DNA of 24,408 nucleotides from NCBI GenBank assembly GCA_040902585.1, contig JBBDXA010000145.1, positions 1 through 24,408 of the forward strand, written 5' to 3'. Within the stretch, counting starts at the first letter, position 1. The number at the start of each line of letters is the position of its first letter. The notes below the pieces were generated by a model. The model worked only from the letters and a program-made list of their open reading frames with translations. It had not been told where the DNA came from and searched no databases. Made by a program: the position numbers and the translations under genes. Shown in pieces: positions 1 to 6,820 of this stretch. This stretch comes from JBBDXA01 sp040902585 (GTDB lineage: Bacteria > Planctomycetota > Phycisphaerae > Phycisphaerales > Phycisphaeraceae).

Positions 1-78
1 GTGAAGGGGAAGACGCCGTGCGAGAATTGTCCGTGCATGAAGCCGGAGGCGGTGAAGGGGTTGGAGATGGGGCAATGA
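1..78 (+). CDS. Possible C-terminal end of a gene entering from the left
   Basis: Frame 1 is open from the window edge to a TGA at 76-78 and reads as about 25 residues with a cysteine-rich stretch (CENCPC) followed by a charged tail. The composition resembles a real protein end, and overlapping frames read as less natural protein. Nothing upstream is visible, so neither family nor function can be given. It could be a chance open frame at a cut edge. Confidence 0.3.
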   Translation: MKGKTPCENCPCMKPEAVKGLEMGQ

Positions 79-417
79 GGATAATATCTGGAATGAAAAG
101 TGGCCGGCTTCTGTCGGGACGGATTGCAGTACCGCTTTCAATTGACAAGACCATCTGCATTTTTGCGGAAACTGGCAGTCATCAGGTGGTACACAATCGA
201 TTCCGCCCCCGCCGTATCACCACGCTCGGAATATTTTGACATTCGACTTGGGCGACCCATAGAAAAGCCAATAGGTCTGTACAATTCACAGGCAATCAAC
301 GGATGCCACCCAGTCCGATTCAAGTAGGTCGTCGCCACCCCAGGATTGTGAACACAACGCGACACAACAGCCTAACCACTGACGTGTGTTTGGATACTGG
401 CACATTAGGAACTCATC
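79..417. other. Spacer without a convincing gene
   Basis: This 339-base stretch separates the left-edge tail from the first TIR-like gene. Short open frames exist on both strands, but none has a good ribosome site or a recognisable family. A minus-strand frame at 138-365 has a weak resemblance to the last catalytic block of IS3-type transposases (a DTAGAES stretch against the usual DNAVAES), too little to call. A promoter-like pair lies at 236-265. Confidence 0.5.
236..265 (+). promoter_or_regulatory. Candidate sigma-70 promoter for the 418-1773 gene
   Basis: A perfect -35 hexamer TTGACA at 236-241 is followed after 18 bases by TAGAAA at 260-265 (4 of 6 matches to TATAAT). It would give a leader of roughly 145 bases before the ATG at 418. 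A second -10-like TACAAT is at 280-285 but lacks a -35 at the right distance. This is prediction from motif only. Confidence 0.3.
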
Positions 418-1773
418 ATGGGCACACACTCTGGCAGAATGGACTCCACCCCCGCTAGATTAGAAGCCGACAGGGCTTGTTTTGTCATTTCTCCCATCGG
501 CGAGGAAAAGAGTCCTGAGCGTCTTCGCTCTGACGAAGTATTCGAGTTGATCATTTCACCGGCAGCCGAAGGACATGGACTCAAGCCATTCCGTGCTGAC
601 CAGATGTTAACTTCTGGGCGACAGATTACTTCCGAGGTTATTAGCCAACTCCTGACCGCGAGGGTCGTCGTCGCAGACCTTACCGGTCCCAATGCCAATG
701 TTTTCTATGAACTTGGAATCCGTCATTCGGCTCAACTTCCCGTCATTCTTCTCGCGGAAGCCGGCGCGCCTATCCCGTTCAATGTTCATGGATTGCGAGT
801 GATTACCTATTCTCTAACCGGTGCTGAAACGCGAAAGGCGAGGGAATCACTACGTGACCAAATAGAGGCCGTTCTGGAGCCCGACCACCGTGTTTATTCT
901 CCCGTCGAAACAACCGTTCAACTAATGAAGCTTTCTGAAGGAAACGATCCAACTCGAGGCCTCCTTCAAACGATGAACGCCCAGCTCGAATCGCTACAAA
1001 CGACGATACAGGAGTTGCGACAAAACATAATGACGCCGAATCAACTTCAGAATGCGCTCCCAGCTGCCTACAAAGATCACGTCCAATCATTACTGGCGAG
1101 GTACGAACGCGAGATCGATCTCCTTCAATCGGTGCGCCAGGCTGGAATCAAAGGGATTTTTCATCGCCGACAATCCGCGCTCAGAGAATTCGCTCGCAGT
1201 CTGGACGAAGAAGCGAATGAAATCATGGTTATTGGGTCTTCACTTAAGGGCCTTCTGCAACAACCAGAGTACAAGGAGATCGCCGACAAGCTGCGATTCA
1301 AGGCCAAGCTTCCTAATTTCAATGTACGGTTGTTGTTGACCCACCCGATTGTTGCGGACTTTCGGGCCAGCCAGGAAAAGCGAAATCCGACTGAAATCGG
1401 CAGCGAAATACTACAGAGCCTGCGCCTACTCAAGAGTTGGGGCATACCCTGCTCCAACGTCAAGCTCTATCTGGGAACTCCCACATGTTTTGCGATGAAG
1501 ACAACCCGGGCAATGTTGGTTAATCCTTACCCGTATATTGCAGTATCATTCGAATCACCTTGCCTATTGGTCGAGCAGGCACCCGATCTTCAATCAGGAG
1601 TATCCGGCTACTTCTTCGAGGAATTCAATAGCAGGCACTTTGGTGCCTGGGATACCGATATGGCGGTCCAGATTCACAACTACGACGCGACGATTGGACA
1701 TTTAGAGGACTCCCTTCCACATTTTGCCCGCAGTGTCGGCGAAATCATTACAAAAGGAAGGGCGACACATTGA
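418..1773 (+). CDS. STIR/TIR-like nucleotide-binding protein with C-terminal PLD-fold-like region
   Basis: 451 residues. The start at 418 is supported by AGGA about 7 bases upstream. Residues 20-155 form a Rossmann-like domain of the nucleoside 2-deoxyribosyltransferase/TIR-like superfamily. CFVISPIG is at 21-28 and VVADLTGPNANVFYELG at 84-100, where E98 is the expected catalytic or ligand-binding glutamate. Residues 185-240 look like a helical linker or coiled coil. Residues 243-415 (GIKGIFHRR onward, then MVIGSSLKG, VRLLLTHP, SFESPCLL, FFEEFNSRHFGAW) resemble the phospholipase D fold as used in signalling and conflict proteins, but no HxKxxxxD motif is visible. Enzymes of the first domain type cleave N-glycosidic bonds of nucleotides or NAD; the second part may bind ligand or nucleic acid. 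The gene is convergent with the TIR operon and appears monocistronic. Its role as an immune effector is inference. Confidence 0.8.
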   Translation: MGTHSGRMDSTPARLEADRACFVISPIGEEKSPERLRSDEVFELIISPAAEGHGLKPFRADQMLTSGRQITSEVISQLLTARVVVADLTGPNANVFYELGIRHSAQLPVILLAEAGAPIPFNVHGLRVITYSLTGAETRKARESLRDQIEAVLEPDHRVYSPVETTVQLMKLSEGNDPTRGLLQTMNAQLESLQTTIQELRQNIMTPNQLQNALPAAYKDHVQSLLARYEREIDLLQSVRQAGIKGIFHRRQSALREFARSLDEEANEIMVIGSSLKGLLQQPEYKEIADKLRFKAKLPNFNVRLLLTHPIVADFRASQEKRNPTEIGSEILQSLRLLKSWGIPCSNVKLYLGTPTCFAMKTTRAMLVNPYPYIAVSFESPCLLVEQAPDLQSGVSGYFFEEFNSRHFGAWDTDMAVQIHNYDATIGHLEDSLPHFARSVGEIITKGRATH

Positions 1774-1946
1774 GTGCAATTCATGACGATGAGCCGCACC
1801 GAGCACACCTCGGCCTTGATTGGAAGGTACAGCGGCCCCGGTTTACTGTAGACCTACTTCCGCTTCCCAGTCGCTGGTGAACTCGCATATTCGTTGCTAA
1901 CTGTGGAACCTTGGTGCGCCACAGCAATACGACTGATTGTAGTACA

Positions 1947-3008
1947 TTAGTCAAGAGATAATTCCCTTCGCTTCTCGCTAAACAGCGATTCAATCTCGCG
2001 ATCTAACTGCTCGATCGCAACCAGCCTGGAGGATCGCCCGTCGAGCGGAGTCTCCGCCAGCAGGTCTTTCATGAGCTGATCGAACTCGGCGACATGATCG
2101 AGTACCGTCGGGGCGTGGCGGGTGAACATGGTTTTCAAGTATCCGACGCCGCCATAGGGCACCACGGCGTCAGCGACGAACCAGTCGTCCACGATGGTCA
2201 AGTTGCCGTGCAGCGGGTCGTGGTGAATGGCGACGTTGCAGAGTTCATCGCTCATGCTGGCCAGAAACTCGCGAAGGAGTTGGAGTCGGGTGAGGGTTCC
2301 CTTGGGCCCGCAGTTGAGGGCGCGTACGCCGGGCTTGATGATCAGGTCGCAGCCCTTTTGCCGGGCGTGTTGTTCGAGCAGTTGCCGTTCCTGGCGGAGT
2401 TGGCGGCGGACGTGTTCACTGTGCCGGGTAGGGCCTTCGCGATCATCCCAAATGGTGCTGGTGTGACGCTGATCGGGAATGCTGAAGGAGGTGAACGCGC
2501 TCATCTGCTTGACGCGCCCGTGGCCATAGCGGAGTGCGCCTTGAGAGTACCTGACGAGCAAATCGGTTCGCTGATCGGCGCTGCCTGCCGCCTCGTAGAC
2601 GGGGCCGACTTCGTTGCGCCCGCGCCGGATCACATCGTCAAACCGCCGGCTGGTGAACCGCGTCTCAAGATCGCTCAAGTCCGGCGACAGCGTCAGCGCG
2701 TGCAGCTTCTCGACCAGGCCTTCGGGGAGCGAACCCACCGCCAGGGGCAGGATCGGCACGCGCGAGCCCATCGCGTAACCAATTTCCTGATGGACCCACA
2801 GCCGCTGCGATGCGCTCTCGGTCAGAATGGGGACGAACACATGGGCGTGCGCGATGCGATCCATGATCTCATCAGTGAATGACACACCCGGTACAAATTC
2901 GACATCCGCCATCGGGCTGGCGCCGAGCTGGGCGATATGAAATCGAATCCTATCCGCGAGCGGACTGTCGGCATGTGAATAGCTGATGAAGACACGAAAA
3001 GGATACAT
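1947..3008 (-). CDS. TIR-domain protein, last gene of the SLOG/RyR operon
   Basis: 353 residues from the ATG at 3008, chosen because AAGGT lies about 9 bases upstream and the TIR domain starts at once; the open frame extends further but without domain content. Residues 4-120 are a classical TIR domain: VFISYSHAD at 6-14, FVPILTESASQRLWVHQEIGYA at 58-79 with E75 as the putative catalytic glutamate, then PILPLAVG. The remaining 230 residues are mostly helical and charged, with no family I recognise; they include RLQLLREFLASMSDELCNVAIHHD, which suggests a regulatory or partner-binding region. TIR domains of this type act as NAD hydrolases/cyclases making ADPR or cyclic ADPR isomers, or as protein-interaction modules. 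A 142-base gap separates it from the RyR gene, so it may also have its own promoter. Confidence 0.85.
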   Translation of the reverse strand: MYPFRVFISYSHADSPLADRIRFHIAQLGASPMADVEFVPGVSFTDEIMDRIAHAHVFVPILTESASQRLWVHQEIGYAMGSRVPILPLAVGSLPEGLVEKLHALTLSPDLSDLETRFTSRRFDDVIRRGRNEVGPVYEAAGSADQRTDLLVRYSQGALRYGHGRVKQMSAFTSFSIPDQRHTSTIWDDREGPTRHSEHVRRQLRQERQLLEQHARQKGCDLIIKPGVRALNCGPKGTLTRLQLLREFLASMSDELCNVAIHHDPLHGNLTIVDDWFVADAVVPYGGVGYLKTMFTRHAPTVLDHVAEFDQLMKDLLAETPLDGRSSRLVAIEQLDREIESLFSEKRRELSLD

Positions 3009-3150
3009 GTTACATACCTTGCTATCAAACAGTTCGCTATTTACATTCGACACTCGAAACGACTCTTTGCGAAGTATTTCGCCGACAATACATTCCCAAT
3101 ATGCTGATCTCACCATTTCTATCGGGCTGCACAAGGCTCGTTCTATCACA

Positions 3151-3432
3151 CTACGCGCGCGATACCTTGAATCCAAGGGCGAGGATGGCTTTGATCGTCT
3201 GCATCGCCGCGATGCGGTCATACTGCTTCTCCGATTCGGGAAGGTCAGCATACGGCACCAGGCAGGGATGTTGTTTGGCGCTGTCGTCGCGCTTGGAGCC
3301 GAGAGTCCAGCCCTCGCTGATGCGCTGCCTGGCCCACAGGTCGTGAGCGTTCTCGGCCAGCCGTTCGGTCAGCGCGTCAAGGTCGGAAGGAAGGGTTACG
3401 GACGTGGTGTCAATGGGCTGCGGTTGGTACAT
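3151..3432 (-). CDS. Stand-alone RyR-domain protein
   Basis: 93 residues from the ATG at 3432; a TTG directly before it is in frame, but a GGAAG lies upstream of the ATG. Almost the whole protein is one RyR domain. The hallmark pattern is visible: LAENAHDLWARQRISEGWTL, then a basic/acidic linker, HPCLVPYADLPESEKQYDR, and a closing helix with MQTIKAILALGF. RyR domains are small modules, first named from ryanodine receptors, that occur in bacteria next to SLOG and TIR domains and are thought to bind nucleotides or nucleotide-derived ligands. It sits between the SLOG-RyR fusion (51 bases upstream) and the TIR gene (142 bases downstream), so it is probably co-transcribed and may share the ligand or partner of the fused copy. 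Confidence 0.85.
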   Translation of the reverse strand: MYQPQPIDTTSVTLPSDLDALTERLAENAHDLWARQRISEGWTLGSKRDDSAKQHPCLVPYADLPESEKQYDRIAAMQTIKAILALGFKVSRA

Positions 3433-3486
3433 CAAACATTCTTCCGAGTGGAGGTAACGGCACCGGGTTGATCTACGATCCGGAAG

Positions 3487-6285
3487 CTATTGCGGGGGCT
3501 TGGCCTTCTTTCCGCGACCGGCCTTGGTTTTGGGCACGGGTAGCGGCGCACGCATATCGACGACCTTGAGGTCGTGACTCTCCAGCAGTTTCGCCAGGTT
3601 CAGATAGGGGTCCAGGTCGTACTTTTGCGTGAGCGCGGGCACAGCGTCAAACGGGACCAGGAAGGGGCTGGTCTTTCTGGCGAGGCTGCGATCGGGGCCT
3701 TGCGTCCAGCCGAGACTGAGGCGCTCGGCGTTCCAGCGGGCATGCTCAAGGCGCGCGAGGGGCAGGACCCGCCCGACGTAGGCCGAATTTGGCACCCGGA
3801 CTTTCTTGCCGTCAGGCTGCGGTTCATCCACGCCTAAATCGATTGCATCTCGAACATCCGAAATTGAAACGATGGCAAAGCCTTCCGTGCTGAGAATCCA
3901 TTGCATACTGCGAACCTGATGGAGATTCGAATCCTGGAAGACTTTCGCCAGATCCTTCCACTCCCGCATTGAGTCGTCTACATACTCTCTGCTGTTCATT
4001 TTTGAGTTCCGGTAGTTCGCATGGAATGTCTGTCCGAGGATGTCGATGGTGTCACCGTCAAGTGGCGTCTGATCAGTAATAGGAGCGGCATGAAAGTTCA
4101 CAAACAACTCAATCGTTTCAGCGTCACAGAGTAGTCGAGCAAGGCCGGATTGCACCTTCCAATGCGCGTCGGTGAGAAGAGTCGCGACGGCTCGGCCGCT
4201 GTCTTCGATGAGACCCACCACGGCCCCCAGCGCCAGCGCCAGGCGGAACTCGAAGCCGGAGACTTTGCCGCCGTTGATGCCTACGACGCGGACCTCGTTC
4301 GGGTCTCTGCCGGTGGCCAGAAGATCTCGCCAGGTGTGAATCGGTCCCAGGGGTGAATAGAGAGGTTCGCCGGTTTCCTTCGGCGTCACGCAGAAGATAC
4401 GGTCGTACCTGTCGTCGATCTGATCTTCGTGTTGTTCGACGAGTTTCGCCGGCGGCAGGTAGCCGATCGCGGTAATGCGCCGCTTACTTGTGTTGGTATC
4501 TTCCGATCTGTCAGCGATTTCGGCCGCGAGTCGGCTGATTCCGGATTTGGTACCACCGGAGATGATGGTGCCGCGGAATCGCTTGAATGCCTTTGAGATC
4601 GTGCTCTCATATCGATGCACGTGAGTTTCGTATGTTTTGTCACAGCCACCGGCGAGAATCACGATCGGCCCTTTCCTCAGGAACAGAAGGGCCTCGGGAT
4701 TGGCGGCCGAAATGGTCGACTCTTCGTGACGGGCAATGAGCAGATTCAGAAGTTCAACAGCACACTCGATCCCGACTCTCAGTGCCTTCACGCTCGGCTC
4801 ACTCTTGCTTGCCTTGGTTCGGTCCAGCAACATTTTCAGCAGGTGCTGTTCGTGCTTCAACTGATCGATTCCCGCCTGATGCAGCGAAGCCAGACAGTAC
4901 GTGTTGACCGCATCGAACACATCATCCGCAAAGAGCGCCAGTCTTGCGTGCTGAAGAAGACAGACCGGAACATCGGAACCGAGATCGCAACGCTTGCGGC
5001 ACTCAGCGATCGCGTCCACCAGTCCCCCTCGCGACAGACTGAGCTGGCTGGCATCGCCGTCGCGGAGCAGCCGGGCGGTGATGTACTGCATCAGGAGATT
5101 GGGCTGGCACGGATTCGCGTTGAAGGCTGTAGAAAGCTTGGACTCAGCCTCGATAAAGTCCGTCGCGGTGGGGCTCCTTTTGGATAAGACCAGGTCAGCC
5201 AGGGCGCAGGCGGCTTCTCCATCCGTGGGGTCGACATCCAGCGCATCATTCAGCATCGTGATGGCGGCACCGGTGCCCCTTGCTTTGAGGTGCCGAAGCA
5301 CCGCGGCAAGACGCACCCGCACCTGCGGCCGACAGATAACGACACGATCCAGAAGCGTGGCGGCGTATTCCCAGTCTTGCTCTGCGATTGCCAGGTCCGC
5401 CCGATACTCCATTGCATCAATGTGAGCAGAAGATGGACTATCTTCGGGAGCCTGACTCACAACAGAATCGCAGGTCAACTTAGCCTTGTCGAATTCGTTG
5501 AGTTCATCTTCCTTCTTCTCCTTGGGCACGCTCGCCCGCAGACGCCCGGCGTGTTTACGGCGGTATCGATCCAGCTCGACAACTGCCTGCTCGACCTGAC
5601 GCGCGGTGGTGTCGAGCATGGCCTTGGCCTCGGCGACGCGACGCTTGAGTTCCGTCGGAGTTGTCAGATCGGTCTTGTACACGCGGTCGTGCGTGACCAC
5701 GGTCCAGGCATGCGTGAGGACATGGCAGATCTGCACCTCCATCTTGCGCCCCAGCTTGCTCGCCTTGGCAACGTTGACGCCCAGAAGCTGCTCACCGTGA
5801 AGGCGGACGATGTAGTGCCGCGCGGTGTATCCGAACTCGGTCGGTGCCAGTCGCGTGGCTGTGTCAATGGAATTGCTCTCGTCAACCTCCAGACTGCCGT
5901 CCTCATTCAGGTTGCCCTTGAAAGGTTTCCCGTCGCGATGGGCGGCACCCATTTTTTCGATTCGCGCGCACAAAGCGTCCACGTCGCGGCTCGTGTAAGC
6001 AACGATCTGTCCGCCGATCAGGTCGGTCAACCCGGTTTGAATATCCAAAGGCGTGGGATGTCGTGTTGGATTGTCACCGCGCAGAAACTTTTCCGAGGTG
6101 CTCAGTTCACCCTTCACGCGCACATGCACCTTCGCATCCGGCGCAATCTCCGCGGCAATGGCCGTGAGTACCGCTTCAAGTTCCTTCGACGCAGGCACCA
6201 GGTCTTTGCGCAGGACGATGAATGCCGCGACCTGCTTCTGATGCCACTGCGGGAGCGTCTCTACGGCCGTAGGAGATTCTGACAT
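3487..6285 (-). CDS. RelA/SpoT-like + TPR-like + SLOG + RyR multidomain protein
   Basis: 932 residues from the ATG at 6285, preceded by a strong AAGGGG. An in-frame ATG at 6312 overlaps the NUDIX stop as ATGA and would add 9 residues. Numbering here is from 6312. Residues 40-215 are a RelA/SpoT nucleotidyltransferase domain: LTDLIGGQIVAYTSRD with D97 in the metal-binding place, TEFGYTARHYIV at 158-169, and MEVQICHVLTHAWTVVTHD at 191-209 (the common QIRT arginine is C196). Residues 215-255 look coiled-coil. Residues 295-500 are TPR-like helical repeats. Residues 547-745 are a SLOG domain, TRPM-like: PIVILAGGCDKT, GTIISGGTKSGISRLAAEIA, a long YDRIFCVTP segment, EFRLALALGAVVGLIED. Residues 848-905 are a RyR domain (LARLEHARWNAERLSLGWTQ, LVPFDAVP). 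The tail is lysine-rich. Such fusions are predicted to sense a nucleotide through SLOG and RyR and to respond by making another through the RelA/SpoT part; which reaction occurs here is not known. Confidence 0.85.
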   Translation of the reverse strand: MSESPTAVETLPQWHQKQVAAFIVLRKDLVPASKELEAVLTAIAAEIAPDAKVHVRVKGELSTSEKFLRGDNPTRHPTPLDIQTGLTDLIGGQIVAYTSRDVDALCARIEKMGAAHRDGKPFKGNLNEDGSLEVDESNSIDTATRLAPTEFGYTARHYIVRLHGEQLLGVNVAKASKLGRKMEVQICHVLTHAWTVVTHDRVYKTDLTTPTELKRRVAEAKAMLDTTARQVEQAVVELDRYRRKHAGRLRASVPKEKKEDELNEFDKAKLTCDSVVSQAPEDSPSSAHIDAMEYRADLAIAEQDWEYAATLLDRVVICRPQVRVRLAAVLRHLKARGTGAAITMLNDALDVDPTDGEAACALADLVLSKRSPTATDFIEAESKLSTAFNANPCQPNLLMQYITARLLRDGDASQLSLSRGGLVDAIAECRKRCDLGSDVPVCLLQHARLALFADDVFDAVNTYCLASLHQAGIDQLKHEQHLLKMLLDRTKASKSEPSVKALRVGIECAVELLNLLIARHEESTISAANPEALLFLRKGPIVILAGGCDKTYETHVHRYESTISKAFKRFRGTIISGGTKSGISRLAAEIADRSEDTNTSKRRITAIGYLPPAKLVEQHEDQIDDRYDRIFCVTPKETGEPLYSPLGPIHTWRDLLATGRDPNEVRVVGINGGKVSGFEFRLALALGAVVGLIEDSGRAVATLLTDAHWKVQSGLARLLCDAETIELFVNFHAAPITDQTPLDGDTIDILGQTFHANYRNSKMNSREYVDDSMREWKDLAKVFQDSNLHQVRSMQWILSTEGFAIVSISDVRDAIDLGVDEPQPDGKKVRVPNSAYVGRVLPLARLEHARWNAERLSLGWTQGPDRSLARKTSPFLVPFDAVPALTQKYDLDPYLNLAKLLESHDLKVVDMRAPLPVPKTKAGRGKKAKPPQ

Positions 6286-6308
6286 GGTGTTACCCCTTGA
6301 TAGAGTTG

Positions 6309-6713
6309 TCATCCCTCGGTAGATGGCGATCGCAGAGCCTGCGCCAAAGGCGGAACCATATCCAGTGTCGCCAGTTCCCCATCACAAACCCACCGCGATT
6401 CACAGTGCTCCTCGCTCAGCCTAAGCGTTCCGGAAATCATTGTCGCTTCCATGACCACAAATACAAGTTTGATGTGAGGTAATTCGTATTCGGAGGCACC
6501 CAGCAGACGAGTCAACTCGATGGTCAGCCCTGTCTCTTCCTTCGCCTCGCGCAGGAGCGTCTGATCAAAGGTTTCGCCGGCATCCATCTTGCCGCCGACG
6601 AGATCCCACTTGTCGGGCCAGAATCTGGACGCGGCTGATCGGCGAATCACCAGGGCCCGACCCGACGAGTCGCGAATCACGGCCTTGGGAGAGATGGTGA
6701 AGGGTTTCGACAT
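6309..6713 (-). CDS. NUDIX hydrolase, first gene of the SLOG/RyR operon
   Basis: 134 residues. A complete Nudix box is visible at residues 41-63: G41, E47, R55, E56, E59, E60, G62 and L63 fit GX5EX7REUXEEXGU, so the enzyme should be an active Mg-dependent pyrophosphohydrolase of nucleoside diphosphate derivatives. The substrate cannot be read from sequence; ADP-ribose, (d)NTPs or NAD are possible. The stop codon overlaps an ATG of the next gene (ATGA at 6309-6312), which suggests translational coupling with the RelA/SpoT-SLOG-RyR protein. In this context a role in removing an ADPR-type signal or a (p)ppNpp-like product is attractive, but that is inference; plain housekeeping would not need this tight linkage. 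Only a weak ribosome site precedes the ATG. Confidence 0.9.
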   Translation of the reverse strand: MSKPFTISPKAVIRDSSGRALVIRRSAASRFWPDKWDLVGGKMDAGETFDQTLLREAKEETGLTIELTRLLGASEYELPHIKLVFVVMEATMISGTLRLSEEHCESRWVCDGELATLDMVPPLAQALRSPSTEG

Positions 6714-6746
6714 GGAACGTGCTCATCCGCCAGGATACGGGAGGCC

Positions 6747-6790
6747 ATCATAATAGCGGGTGGTCGGCGTCAACACTGCCTATGTATAAT
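6747..6790. promoter_or_regulatory. Divergent promoter region between NUDIX operon and membrane-protein gene
   Basis: The 107-base gap between the two divergent starts holds promoter-like boxes in both directions. On the plus strand a perfect TATAAT is at 6785-6790 with only a weak -35. On the minus strand TTGACG (complement of 6768-6773) is followed after 15 bases by TATGAT (complement of 6747-6752). The two would place both transcripts under one short control region. Motif evidence only; spacing of the minus-strand pair is short. Confidence 0.35.
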
Positions 6791-6820
6791 CCCCGGACGC
6801 CTTTCACCCAGGGGGACTTC

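Noticed and set aside
138..365. Minus-strand frame with DTAGAES, similar to the end of an IS3-type transposase catalytic block
   Set aside because: Only a few residues match, there are no neighbouring transposase motifs, no inverted repeats and no ribosome site; chance is more likely.
2094..2882. Long plus-strand frame of 262 residues
   Set aside because: It is the antisense shadow of the TIR-domain gene, whose motifs are clear on the minus strand.
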